Assembly (NCBI GenBank): GCA_027575805.1 | Contig: JANBPU010000008.1 | Coordinates: forward strand, 1-64,000 | DNA: 64,000 nucleotides | Source of the DNA: Mycoemilia scoparia | Taxonomy: Eukaryota > Kickxellomycota > Kickxellomycetes > Kickxellales > Kickxellaceae | Direction of reading: 5' to 3' | In this document: in pieces, positions 35,726-47,412 of the stretch | How positions within the stretch are numbered: the first letter of the stretch is position 1 | Layout of the letters: the number at the start of each line of letters is the position of its first letter | Program-made: the position numbers and the translations under genes | Notes under the pieces: model-generated | Database searches by the model: none | What the model saw: the letters and a program-made list of their open reading frames with translations, nothing else | What the model was told of the DNA's origin: nothing

Positions 35726-37515
35726 ATGTCTATTTCGAGCTCTTTAGCCCGTTCTTGTAAGTATGAACTAGATTACTTCAAGTGTCTGCATGGCCATGGT
35801 CATTAACCAGACTGTCTATATATGAATTTGCTTTAAAAGGGCCTAGGTTCGGCTTTCTTGTGCTGGCATGCACATTTAGCCTGCTTCTTTGCGCATTTCC
35901 TGTAATAAGCTTAAATTCACAACCACTTCCTAGTAAGCACACGCACACACACACACACACACACACCTATTGAACTATCAATATAGCCATGTGCGCTTCA
36001 ATGGTAGCGACTGTTTTCTATCTGTAGTCGTGCTGTGGCACGGAATGGGGGATACCTGCTGTGACGATGCTAGGTAAGCCATGTGTTTGCTGTAGGCTGT
36101 GCATGCCTCTCACTTTTCATCTCCCCTGCTAAAACAGCACCAGCCATGGTGCGAGGCAAGGATTGATGTATTGTGTTTAATTGCTTGGCAACGTTTTCTA
36201 ACAAATTGTCAATCTCGTAACTTGATAGCATGGGATACATAATTGATCTTATAAAGGAAAAGCTTCCAAACGTTTATGTTCATTCGGTAAAACTCGGAGC
36301 AACTCCAGCAACTGATCGATGGGCTGGTTTCTTTGGAAACATCAACTCACAGGTAATGGTTGTATTCACCCGATGAAAACATGAAGAATATGCCAAGCTA
36401 TAAAAAGCTAGAATATGGATAAACTTATGAATTGGCTGTGGTCAATACCACTATTGTAGCTCGATCACGTCTGCAAAGAGCTTTCAGAGAACGAGCGCCT
36501 CAAGGGCGGATTCAACGCCATTGGGTTCTCCCAAGGGGGCCTTTTCCTGCGTAGTTATGTCCAGAGATGCAATTCGCCACCCATTAAAACACTAGTAACA
36601 TTTGGATCACCACATAGTGGCGTTACCCGCATGCCTCCATGCCAAAACCCCACAGATTGGACATGCAACACAATGAGCAGCATAGCATCCAGGGGAGTCT
36701 ATTCGTGGTATGTCCGAAACCATGTCATTCCGGCCCAGTATTTCAAGGACCCATTGCGCTATGAAGAGTACCTGGAATACAACATCTTTTTAGCCGATAT
36801 AAATAACGACAAGCAGGTAACTTGGGTGTTTTTATTGACTGCTTTTGGCGGATATTTTGTGTGGCCACTAAGCACGTGTATGTTTGCTATCTATCAAGGT
36901 CAACCAAACATACATTGACAACATGGTGTCGCTTGAAAATCTCGTCATGGTTCGTTTCACCGGTGAGAATGTCGTTGTCCCAGGCACATCCACAGTGAGT
37001 AAAGGATATCATATAATTACGATACGATGGGTTGATACTTCCAATTCCTTTTGGTTGTAGCTAATAGATAAAATTCTGTTTAGTGGTTTGGCTTTGTAGA
37101 CGAGAATGGCGAAGAGATCCCTATCAGGTACACCGATACTTACATAGAGGTACGTTGGCCACAACTATGATCTACATAGATCAAGCAACTCCACAGAGAA
37201 TATTTGCCAACTGGCTCTCTTTTGTACGAATGTTATGATATAGGATCTCTTGGGACTGAAGCAATTGGATAGCCAGGGAAAGCTGGTGTTTTTATCAAAC
37301 CAAGGACCGCATGTAAGTCCAGCTTGCTTTAAACTATAATGAGGGTATCGCATATTTTGTAAACATTGCTTTGCCAAAGTAAATTTTTGAGCCAGTAAAT
37401 GCTAATACCGATGTATTTCTTGTAACAGATGGCTGTGTCCGAGGAATTGCTGCTTGACATATTGCACAAGTACATGTCGCCAGAGCCTTTGACTCGCTTC
37501 CTGATCCAGGGTTAG
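35726..37515 (+). CDS. PPT1: Palmitoyl-protein thioesterase (322 aa, 9 exons)
   Basis: PPT1 removes palmitate from S-acylated proteins in the vacuole/lysosome. Exons: 35726-35756, 35840-35932, 36028-36073, 36229-36352, 36460-36816, 36899-36994, 37084-37149, 37244-37312, 37429-37515; all phases agree. The N-terminus (RFGFLVLACTFSLLLCAF) is a signal peptide or anchor. The oxyanion region is IVLWHGMGDTCCDDA. The nucleophile is Ser122 in GFNAIGFSQGGLFLRSY and the histidine is His294 in SNQGPHMAVSEE. YNIFLADINNDKQVNQTYID and the TWFGF box match the family. The catalytic Asp region reads FTGENVVVPG, with Glu240 where I would expect Asp. It is the most intron-rich gene of the window. Tandem with the copper ATPase. 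Confidence 0.94.
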
Positions 37516-38189
37516 ATATCTTTATGTATCGCATTTTTCGTGTAAGCATAGCTTGAATGGTGTTTTCTTGTAACATAGACACACATACCCATAGCCCACA
37601 CCTTTTACCAAATTTACAATGCATAGGCAGCTCTTAGGAGCCAAAGGCCCACAGGTTTTCTGTTTTCTTTGCAATTGCAAATTTATATCTTTTATCCACA
37701 AGTTTCTTTTGACTGCATGCACCATGCTTTTATCACGATCCTCACTGTTGTATTTTTAAGCTCTTTGGATAAAGAACTTTGCCAATACCTTATCATCCAA
37801 CACATTCCATTTATGCTCCACTGCCATTCCGTCGACATTCCATGGGAAATTGGGGGCATTAACTCTTCGATATGAGTACTGCCCTTGTCTTCAGTTAAAT
37901 TTGTATTGGATGCAAACCCTACTTTCTTACTTTACTGCTAATAAATCCTTGCGCAACATCTATATCCACAAAGTCTATTTAAGAAATATGGGCTGGTGCT
38001 AGATGTACCAAAAACACATTATTCTTACACCTCTTCATAAAACTAGTTACGAATATCATTTCTGGCTTATTTTCACATTAAAGTATGTATCCCCTTTTTC
38101 TTGAATCATGCCATTTTGCAAAGTCCATTATTATGGAAAGCTATATTATGAAGGCTCATTTTGTTATGTGAACGACGTTATATGTAGAT
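37516..38189. other. Intergenic, PPT1 to copper ATPase
   Basis: AT-rich. I looked for an extra upstream HMA-coding exon of the ATPase and saw none. GTAG lies just before the ATPase start, so a leader intron is possible. Confidence 0.5.
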
Positions 38190-40967
38190 ATGAAGGATGC
38201 TCCTGGTGATAATGTTAGCCAAACGACGTGCTCCACCAAGCGGCCAGAGAGTATCATGGTTCCTAGCTCTGACAATGCTCATCAGCAGCTCCCACAGGCT
38301 CAAATCTACAGCACGCCACTAACATCCACAGGACATAAGCCCGTAAAATCATACTACCTGGTTCAAGGAATGACATGCGGCGCTTGCGTAAAAAATATCG
38401 AAAACCTCTTGGGAAAGCGTCCTGGCGTCTTTACTGTTGACGTTAGTCTAATGACAGGCGAAGTTTCTGTTTATCACGATCCACTCCTTATCGGCGCCAG
38501 AGAAATACAGACCATCATTGAAGACAGTGGCTTTGGTGCGGAGTTGGCAAACACTGGGGGAGAGAACAGCACTGGCTTTGAAATCTCGAATATGGCTATC
38601 AACATCTCTCGTAAGGAAAGGCGCAAGGCCGCCATTCGTTTTTATGTATCGCTAGTACTTGCCATCCCTACATTCATCATCTCCATGATCTTCGACATGG
38701 CCCTTTCTCCTGACAACCCAGTCGGAAAGAAGTTCCATCGCAAGGTTTTCAAAGACTACTCAGTTAGCACCATCGTTCTTTTCTTCCTTGCAACTGCCTG
38801 CCAGTTTACTCTCGGTCTGTACTTTTATATGCATGCTTACAGAACAGTCGTCAAAGCTCGCTCAGCCAACATGGATGTCCTGATTGCATTGGGCACAACC
38901 GGTGCTTACGTGGGGTCGATTATTAGTGTTACTACTCAGAACGGTGCTGGCGAACAGTTCTTTGAGACCTCGGTATTTTTGATTGCTTTCGTTCTTTTAG
39001 GTAGATGGCTCGAGGCTGTTGCCAAGGGTCAGACTGCCAGCGCTGTTGGTTCTTTGGTGAAGATGCAGCCAGAAACCGCTCTATTGGTTTCGCAGGATAG
39101 CCAAGGCCACGAATCTGTTACTGAGATTCCTGTTTATCAAGTCCAGCCTGGTGACAAACTCCAGGTCAATGCTGGCTCGCGAGTGCCTTGTGATGGTGTA
39201 GTGATTGCCGAAAATGAAAATACACCATCTGATGAGGTTATTACTGAAGTCGACGAGTCCCTTCTGACTGGTGAGTCGCATCCAGTTGCCAAATTCCCAA
39301 TGACCGAAGTCTTTGGCGGAACACTAAACATCTCCCGCCCTATGCGGTTCCGTGCTACTGCTGTTGGCGGCTCGTCAACACTGGCAAGAATAGTTTGTCT
39401 CGTTCGTGAGGCTCAGGCCAACAAGCCACCCATTCAGGAGATTGCCGATCGTGTTGCTGGTCGATTTGTCCCTACTGTACTCATACTCTCAATAGCGACA
39501 TTTGTTATCTGGATTTCTATCGGTGCTGCTGGCAAGATCCCAGAGGACTGGCTCAAGTCGAGCTCTATGGGTATCATGAGCAAATCAGCACATATGACTC
39601 CCAAGAAGAGCATCGGCATCTTCTCGCTTTTGTGTGCAGTCAGCGTTTTAGTTATTGCATGCCCCTGTGCCCTCGGCTTGGCTGCTCCAACTGCTGTTAT
39701 GGTCGGTGTCGGAAAGGCCGCTAGATACGGTATTCTAGTCAAGGGCGGCGGCATAGCACTGGAGGCCGCTAGTAAGGTCGATGTCATTGCTTTCGACAAG
39801 ACTGGAACTCTGACTGTCGGAAAGCCATCCGTTACTGCCCACGCCGTTTCCAGTGACAGTAGCTCTGTACGCTGGCTGCTGCAAATTGCTGGTGAAATCG
39901 AGTCCAGAAGCAGTCATCCTCTTGCCGTTTCACTTGGCAGTTATATCAGCGAGAACTGGGGCGTGTTTGAATCTACATTTGAGGGTGATATAAAGGAAGT
40001 TCCAGGCCACGGTATGATTGCTATCACGCAGGTACCAGAGGACATTGCCTACGACTTGAATGTATCTGGAAAGCGTATTGCTGTCCTAGTTGGTAACGAA
40101 AGATTGCTTAACAACCAGAAGTGCCAGGTTGCAGTCCCAAGCGTCAGTCAAAGAGATGAATGGGCCGAGCAAGGTGCTTCTCTTGTATTTGTTGGATTCG
40201 CACCTGTTGACGAAAACGGTGAAATTGGATTTGATGGTAGCTCTGTTGCTGGCTTTGGCCTTGCTGACCAACTTCGTCCTGAATCTGGTGCCGTAATTGA
40301 AACCTTGAAGAAGCTTGGCAAGGAAGTCTGGATCATCTCCGGTGATAACCAGCGCACTGTTAATGCAGTAGCCAGACAGCTGGGAATCACCAACATCATG
40401 GCTGGTGTCTTGCCTTCAGACAAATCTGACAAAGTAAAGTGGCTTCAGCAGCGTGGACGTAACTTAGAAAAGGATCTGGAACAAGGCACTAGTACTGAAA
40501 AGGCTGGCAAAAGTCCTGGCAGCTTCTTTAAACAGGCATCAAACTCTCTGCTTGCTGTTCTCAGGAAGATCTTCAGACGCAACAAGTCCAAGCCTTACGC
40601 AGTTGTTGCCATGGTTGGCGATGGTATCAATGATGCACCAGCCCTTGCACAAGCAGATGTCGGAATAGCCATTGGGTCAGGTACAGCAGCAGCCATTGAT
40701 ACTGCCCCAGTCATTCTCATGCGCTCTGACATGCGTTCCCTGGTTACCTTCCTTCGTCTTTCTAAAACAACATTCACTCGCATCCTTCTCAACTTTATCT
40801 GGGCCTCTGGATACAATATTATTGGAATTCCCTTGTCGGCTGGCCTTCTTTACCCAATTGCAGGTATTGGGATGCCTCCAGCTCTTGCCGGAATATTAAT
40901 GATATGCAGCAGTCTTAGTGTGATGGCTAGCAGTCTTGCACTTAAACTTTTCCGTGAAAAGCACTAA
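38190..40967 (+). CDS. CCC2: Copper-transporting P1B-type ATPase, Ccc2-like (925 aa)
   Basis: It pumps Cu(I) into the Golgi lumen for multicopper oxidases. One N-terminal heavy-metal domain has MTCGAC (residues 61-66); yeast Ccc2 has two. Then come LLTGESHPVAKFP (actuator loop), VIACPCALGLAAP with the CPC at 491-493 in a transmembrane helix, the phosphorylation site AFDKTGTLTVG (Asp536), ESRSSHPLAV (HP motif) and MVGDGINDAPALAQADVGIA. Eight membrane spans can be drawn. A basic insertion of about 50 residues (starting at WLQQRGRNLEKDLEQ) splits the P domain just before the GDGIND motif. Intronless, 925 residues, slightly shorter than yeast Ccc2 (1004) because of the single HMA. Confidence 0.95.
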   Translation: MKDAPGDNVSQTTCSTKRPESIMVPSSDNAHQQLPQAQIYSTPLTSTGHKPVKSYYLVQGMTCGACVKNIENLLGKRPGVFTVDVSLMTGEVSVYHDPLLIGAREIQTIIEDSGFGAELANTGGENSTGFEISNMAINISRKERRKAAIRFYVSLVLAIPTFIISMIFDMALSPDNPVGKKFHRKVFKDYSVSTIVLFFLATACQFTLGLYFYMHAYRTVVKARSANMDVLIALGTTGAYVGSIISVTTQNGAGEQFFETSVFLIAFVLLGRWLEAVAKGQTASAVGSLVKMQPETALLVSQDSQGHESVTEIPVYQVQPGDKLQVNAGSRVPCDGVVIAENENTPSDEVITEVDESLLTGESHPVAKFPMTEVFGGTLNISRPMRFRATAVGGSSTLARIVCLVREAQANKPPIQEIADRVAGRFVPTVLILSIATFVIWISIGAAGKIPEDWLKSSSMGIMSKSAHMTPKKSIGIFSLLCAVSVLVIACPCALGLAAPTAVMVGVGKAARYGILVKGGGIALEAASKVDVIAFDKTGTLTVGKPSVTAHAVSSDSSSVRWLLQIAGEIESRSSHPLAVSLGSYISENWGVFESTFEGDIKEVPGHGMIAITQVPEDIAYDLNVSGKRIAVLVGNERLLNNQKCQVAVPSVSQRDEWAEQGASLVFVGFAPVDENGEIGFDGSSVAGFGLADQLRPESGAVIETLKKLGKEVWIISGDNQRTVNAVARQLGITNIMAGVLPSDKSDKVKWLQQRGRNLEKDLEQGTSTEKAGKSPGSFFKQASNSLLAVLRKIFRRNKSKPYAVVAMVGDGINDAPALAQADVGIAIGSGTAAAIDTAPVILMRSDMRSLVTFLRLSKTTFTRILLNFIWASGYNIIGIPLSAGLLYPIAGIGMPPALAGILMICSSLSVMASSLALKLFREKH

Positions 40968-41492
40968 AATAGAGAAGGTTCCATACAAAATTGTAAACAA
41001 GCATTATATAGATTCAGCTTTTTATTAACATTGCGCTATAATTTATTCGACATAATAGTTTTCACTTAATATTAATACCATATAATTTTTCAATTTTTGG
41101 TAAAATTTGTATAAATCCGATTAGGTCAACATTAAATGGGCAGATTCCACAAGGCATTAGACAAAATGGGTGATTATTGGACCAAAATCTGAGGACCCAC
41201 ATCTCCATCTACTACACAATTGAGCACTAATGAAACTCCACCATGAATTTCAGATTTACTCTGTGTTTAATAAATCTGTGCGGTGCCAGTATTTTTATAA
41301 TTCATATAAAAGTAATAGTACTAATTTGTAAACATTGAGTATTAAAAAGCCATATATAATTTAAAACAATTTCAACTTTATTTAACAGAATAAACAAGTA
41401 CGTACTAAAATAAACAAATATGTGATAATACTATAAAAATAGACAAAAAAGAATACACTCGCCATATATATATATATATATATATATAACCA
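40968..41492. other. Convergent 3' flanks, copper ATPase / CBM96-like gene
   Basis: It contains repeat R2b (41143-41265) and a (TA)12 tract at 41464-41487 directly after the stop of the CBM96-like gene. Confidence 0.6.
41143..41265. repeat. Dispersed repeat R2, copy b
   Basis: Partner of 158-316, with an internal gap relative to copy a. Confidence 0.5.
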
Positions 41493-42092
41493 TTAATTAG
41501 TCTTAACAATAAGCTTGATGGGTTGTCCAGCTTCCTTGGATGGGAAGACATATCCTATATCGCTTTCGAGGCCAAAGAGGAAGACATTCAATCCATTGTT
41601 CTTGCCGAGCTTGTTCTTGGCAATGTTTCTACAGATTTGGTTAATATTTATGGGGTCGAAAGTATCTTGTCCTTCACGGATTTTGCCTTCACCAACCCAA
41701 TCGTACTGGTCAGGAAGTGTTCTTTCGCTGACACTCTCTTCATCCCATCCAATGTTATTAGCATCAGCAACTTGGATGAGGGGGTATTTCCCTTCACCAT
41801 CTATCCTCTTGATTGGACCAGGAACGCTTAGACTGCATGACTTGATAGACTCAACGTTCTGGGCAACTTCATTAGGTAGTTCGAAGCGAAGGAGGATTCT
41901 CTCCTCAACACCCTTAGTCCCATCAACTCTAAGCGTTTGTTCTTTACCGTTAGTACAGTCAAGGCAGCCAGGTCCAGAGAATGTGTCTTTGGCAGCAGGA
42001 ATCATGTATTCCCTAGCATGGTTCTGCTGAACTGGGGCGGCAAATGTCAAAGAAGACAAGGCAAAAGCGACAGAGGCGAATGAGAGTTTCAT
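41493..42092 (-). CDS. Secreted CBM96-like (DNRLRE-type) protein (199 aa)
   Basis: A signal peptide of about 18 residues (MKLSFASVAFALSSLTFA) precedes a single beta-rich domain. Its pattern is typical of carbohydrate-binding module family 96: AAKDTFSGPG near residue 33, NGKEQTLRVDGT, ERILLRFELP and an Asn-rich second half. It would bind wall or environmental glycans outside the cell. No catalytic domain is attached. Single exon. Family assignment is by pattern of conserved strands, so moderate confidence; secretion is well supported. Confidence 0.65.
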   Translation of the reverse strand: MKLSFASVAFALSSLTFAAPVQQNHAREYMIPAAKDTFSGPGCLDCTNGKEQTLRVDGTKGVEERILLRFELPNEVAQNVESIKSCSLSVPGPIKRIDGEGKYPLIQVADANNIGWDEESVSERTLPDQYDWVGEGKIREGQDTFDPININQICRNIAKNKLGKNNGLNVFLFGLESDIGYVFPSKEAGQPIKLIVKTN

Positions 42093-43629
42093 TTTCGGCG
42101 AAGATGTAGCAATGGTACCAGTGAGGAGGCGGTGGTAGATGCAGGCAAAGATAGTAAAGATATCAACAGTGAATTATTTTCTTTAGTGTTTCTAAGGAAC
42201 ATTGAAAGGGTGGCGGATGGTAAGGTTTATATAGGCTTGACCAAGGCAAACCTCAGTGTCTTTGCTACAAAAAAAACCGCACATATATCAGAAAGCAACG
42301 GGATGCTCTGTTAACTCAGTCTATAGCATCAATGGCAACAATAGATGTGATAAAAATAACATCTTTAAACCACAGTAGCTTTGCCATCAGCAGTTCCTAA
42401 AGCACTATTAAATGACCTTGACTTCTCACGCTATCATTTGGAACTCATATCAGAGAATGGCAGCTAATTATGTAAACAAACAAATATGGGTAGCTGTTTT
42501 TGAGGAGCTAAAAGCAAACTATACAAGACATTATACTGGTCAATGATAATATAGGCTGATCAATATGCAAGTTGAAATTGACCTATTAATAAAAATTAGT
42601 AGCCATTAAAAAATAATGATCCATTCTTGGTGACAGAAAAAAGTATATGCTAATAATAAACCGTAAATTTTCACATAAGATTTCTAATAGCAAAATTTTT
42701 AGTGGTCAAGTGTGGGAGTTAAGATTCTAAATTTATTCAATGGTATATGCCAAAGCCTGCTCTAAAGGTATACAAGAACAATCTTGCCAATAGCTTCCCA
42801 AGATGTATGGTTTTTGACCAATTTGAAGGAGGCATGTGAGCGGTACAGGCAGGGTTGGTTCCCTTTTGACAAAGAACTTGCCATATGCCAGCTCAGTAGT
42901 GAAGTCCAGAGGGCAAATAGCTAAAGATAAAGGGCCGATGCAGCCAAGATTATTATTTCTCACACAAAATCATGTATAGAATTTATACAAATGCAACCAT
43001 TTGTGTTGCAAATATTTAGCAGTAGTGTGAACATCAAAATGTCCAAATATCCTATAGGGCTCTAATTTTAACTACAGCAAAATAAAAGGGCCTGTGAATT
43101 ATCAAAAATAACCTTGCTTATAGAGAAATAATTGTATTGATATGTAAACCATGCATTCAAAACAAAACAACATAGCAAGGACAGCGATTATACCATACTT
43201 TGTCCAGAGTTTATCACAACATGTGTGGCAGGTAAAACGACGAGTATACAGAGAATAGACTATCCACACAGTGCTTTTCAAGTGCAACTGATGGAGTACT
43301 AGAAGCACTCAAAACATTCGAAACTAGAGAACTCAAGTTGCAATCAGGGCTGAAATTGGTTGCTTGTTACCCAATGCTTCAACAAACATAGAATCATATG
43401 GATTGTTATGCCAGCAAAGAACTGGTGCTTGAGGTGTAAACAAGTTGTTTTCCAAAGTATTGTGACAGACTAAAGACATTCGCAGATAAAATGCTACTTG
43501 TAATGAAAATGTAAAACTAAATTTGCAAACTTGTGATAATAGGCATAAATCAAAATACGAATGGTTATTTACAGCACCACCATCTCGTAGAGATATATGC
43601 ATATCCGATATGAAAGCTCGCGCAGATGT
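42093..43629. other. Intergenic, CBM96-like promoter and Osh 3' flank
   Basis: One MITE-like copy (42487-42623). The rest, including 42640-43629, shows short AT-rich frames only. Confidence 0.6.
42487..42623. mobile_element. MITE-like element, copy 8 (137 bp, subfamily B, decayed ends)
   Basis: The left end is TGGGTAGCTGTTTTTGAGGA; the right end TTAAAAAATAATGATCCA is its imperfect inverse. TA is present only on the left (42485-42486). Its interior is the reverse complement of copies 4 and 5 (ATGCAAGTTGAAATTGACCT). Confidence 0.75.
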
Positions 43630-46600
43630 TTAGAATATATTTGGGACTTCCACCCATTCAGCTTCTTTGCCTTCTTTCTTAATATTGGCAACACGCTCGC
43701 GCTCTTCCCAGTATTCCCCAGTGAATTTCCAGTAGCCCTCGCCAGTATCCTTATCAACGCTGCGCTCAAACCAGCGTGGCTTCCAAGAGGGCAGCTCACC
43801 AGCCTCTCTGCGTCTCCTGACCGCACGTTGCTTTTCTTCCAAGTAGGTTTTCTTGGAATCAGCTTCATTAAACTCACCCTTTTCCATTGCACGCTGATCG
43901 GGTCTGAAGCGCGAATCGGTGGGGCAAAGAAACTCGACCAATTCGCTGGGCATGTCGCTGAGTGTTGCAGCATATTTGGTAAGGTTGTATGGTATGGGGA
44001 CTTTGCTAGGCTCATGTACCTTCCACAGCACGAATGGCTCATTTGGAAGCTGCAGTCCTTCGGCAGGCATCACCTGTGAACCTGCTAGGCCCTTGCCATC
44101 CTTGGAGCCTATGTACGAAGACGATCTGGCAAAAGCAGGTGCTTCTGGGGACATCACATCGTCGTTATACTCTCCACCAGACTTTGTTGGGATGGCCACA
44201 ATGCGCTCTGTCCATTTGCCGGTGATATTGTATGCAACGTTTCCTATGCGGTCCAGAGCCTGGCCCTCTACCTTGTACTTTCCTGACCCCAGCCAAGAGG
44301 ATGCTTTGAAGTCTAAGCGAGTCACATCGCCTGTGCGGTGATTTATGACCTCGATCTCACCAATATGTTCGATCCAGAAGCTGCCTGTGATTATGCCCTG
44401 GACGTATGTTGTGATCTTATTCCAGCTGTAGTGTTCGGTGAAGTACTCTCCCTTTTCATCGACGCTGGCCTCCTGCTTGGGCTTTGCTAGCTTGTCATCG
44501 TCCGGGTCGTCTTTGAATTGGATTGGCACGCGAAGGTAAACATGACATCCACCTGTCGGAACAACCGAGAGAGACTTGCCTCCAAATCTCGACTTGACGT
44601 TTGTATCGGCGTGATATATGTAGTTATCTCCTTCAACCCAGCAGGCGGAAACGGGTGGGTGGTGGCTGACCTGCTCCGAGAAGGCACGGTAGCGCTTATC
44701 TGTCCGCACATATTCGTATGTTTCTCCCAGCAATGGGTTGAATGGTTTGGCAACCCGGCCAAATGTAGAAGAGTAGTTGCTCATGGCAAACGCAGCAACG
44801 TACAGGGTCCTGTCTACACTGGCTGGCAGACATGATGCTATGTCAAGAAGCGTTGAATATTCCATGTCTTCTGTAAACCTTTGCAAAAATGAAGTGGGCT
44901 CATTGAAGAAGACAGGCACTGATATTTTTGTCAAGTCTTTTCCAACCGCACTCTTGATCATTTGCCACAAATTGAGGTTGGGCTTCTTGCTTCCTGACTC
45001 TGGGAATGCCAGGCGAAGATTTGGTGGGAAAGGGTATCCGTCCAAAAGAATAAGGTCGCTTTGCTTTTCCGTCTCCTGGGTGCCTTCAGAAACGTCTTCA
45101 TGGCTAACAGAGATGTTACTGGACCCAGGGGCCGTGGGTGCAGGGGTAAAAGACGGCTTCCTCACTAGAGTTGATGCAGCATCAAAGAAAACATCGTTTG
45201 CATCAGCGAATTCATCGGAGTCGCTCTCCTCCTCAGAATCAATACTAGAGTTATCATCCTCACGATCAGGGCTTTCGTTTATTTGGTTCTGTTCAAACTT
45301 GGCGACGGCTCCAGATACCGACGCTTCCTGTTGGTCCGATGAAGCCTCGTTCTTGCTGCTTCCCTGAGGAGAAGCGGGCCTACTGTTTTCAATGGATTTT
45401 GGGAACTTCGGCGTCTTCGCTACACTGGATTTCTTCTTCTTTGTCAGAGTATCAACTTTGGCTGCACTCTCCATTTCTTGGACTTGGAGAATATCCGCCA
45501 AAAAGTCTATACGCTCTTGCTCAGCCTTGAGCCTATTTTGCCACACCTTTTGGTTAGTAGAGATAAGCTGTTCAAGCTCCTCAAGCTGCTGCGAAATATC
45601 ACTGCATGATTTAGTTGCAGTCTCCGAATATTCGGCTATGGTGTTTTGGAGCTGTGGGTCCTTATCTCCGACTCTTTTGAGCTCCTGTATAAGACTTTTC
45701 ATGAGGAATGATTGTAAGTGAAGCTGGTTTTTCATGTTATTACTTGCGACTTGAAGCATCTCAAGGGAGGGTCGATAGTTGGTTGCGCTGTTAACCGAAT
45801 TGCCACTTGGGGATGGCGATACGGGCCGCTGTGCTGTAAGAACTGGGCTTGATTTATGAGCAGATGGGCTTCCGGTGTTGGTGCTCTGCTGTTCAGGCTG
45901 TGGACCATTGTCATCTGATATAACGCTCTGGTTTGTCAAAGAATAGTTGGCCGGAATTCCATTATTGGATGTGTGGTTAGAAGCATCATCAAATGCAAAC
46001 TCCGGCTGATCTTTTGCCCACTCCTTTGAGAGGTTTAGCTGGTGCACCCACTCCCGTGCAATCTTTTCGTTGGTGGCCTTAACTCTGCATCTTTTGAAGC
46101 CTTTGCCCCTGATGTCGAACTGCCTTGGGTTCTTTTGGTTGTAGTTGATTTCGGCGATCTTTAGGTTAACCGCACCACGACATGCATTTTCTGCATCATC
46201 TTTGTGTTTAAAGTATGACAAAACCCCACGTTCGAGTTCGAACCACCTAGGCTTCCACCCATTTGCATAGTTGGTCCACTTTAGGAGCTCCCCGCTGAAT
46301 GTTGGTGCCTTTTCGATATCGCCATAATTCAATTCCTGGCTTGGGACCTGGTCCAAGAGGAATTTCATGCTTGCAGATGGGCCAAGATCTGACGGTTTTT
46401 TCCCATCATTATCCAAAGCATTAGGGTTGGCGCCATGCCTGATTGCCCATTTGGCAAAATCGATGTGATCCATGATGACTGCATAATGAAGCAAGGTCTT
46501 TCCTGTAGAATAATCTATAGTCTTCACATTGGGGAAAATTGGTGAAGTGGGACTGGTGATGAATTTCGATATGCTGTCCTTATCCCCTTGCTTGGCCCAA

Positions 46601-47412
46601 TTGAGCAGCTGCTTAGAAAGCTCAAATTCGGCTTTGTCGTGATAGGCTACAGTTTTAAAGTTTATGACAAAATGTTGGTCACAACAGTCATTTGTAAACG
46701 ATACCTGGTAAGAGTAAATGGTACTAACCTTTAAGTATACTCCGAACCTCAGAATTAGATGCATATGCAATTGGCAGATTTCCGTTACTGTCAGCTATCT
46801 GAAAGTCAGACCCATTCTCAAGAAGTATCGTAGCAATGGTCGCGCGTCCAGATTTTGCAGCAAAGTGAAGTGCAGTCATGCCGTTCCTGTCTTTATGGTT
46901 TATCTGGTCAGAGAAGTCGTTAAGGAGTTCAGTTACAGTCTCTGGAGAAGAAAGTAGAACGGCCATTTGGAGAGGACTCATGTTGATTAGTGATGCCCTT
47001 GGCTGGTCTGCTTTGGCTTCACCATCCCCTTCCTTTGATTCTGTGCTATCCATTTCCCAGTGAGGCAAAAGTGCACGTATCTTGCTTACATCACCTACAT
47101 GGCGAAAAGAGGTTGAGCTTGCTCAGTATTCGCAATATTAGAGCCGAAACATCATAAGGGTCAAGGCCTACCTGTTCTGAATGCTTTGAGCGCCGATGAG
47201 CAAAGAGTAACATCCTTGATGGCTAGAAGGGCAAGTAAAGTGTTATGGCATTAAAGCAAAGTGGTTGATATTCTTGAGAAATGCATTGAAAACACAGGCC
47301 ATTTCTTGTACATTGCAATGAAAGTCCATGGCACTGAAGGATACATACAGCTGGGTTGGAAGTTTTCACACAGGGAAACGTCGGGCAATGCGGGTATATC
47401 GTCAGAAGGCAT
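43630..47412 (-). CDS. OSH: Long oxysterol-binding protein, Osh1/2-type (1165 aa, 4 exons)
   Basis: Long Osh proteins exchange sterol and PI4P at membrane contacts. The model is complement(43630-46646, 46729-47094, 47172-47222, 47349-47412); phases agree and the start ATG (47412) opens a 64-nt exon with a GTATGT donor. Order: ankyrin repeats (about 60-260, for example GMTALHFAAKSGRATIATIL and GKTLLHYAVIMDHIDFAKWA), PH domain (about 276-375, ELLKWTNYANGWKPRWFELE), low-complexity linker with coiled coil, FFAT-like motif around VFFDA (646-650) after an acidic run, and the ORD (about 690-1130) with the signature EQVSHHPP at 818-825. No GOLD domain is present, so it is Osh1/2-like. The ORD looks complete. 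Confidence 0.95.
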
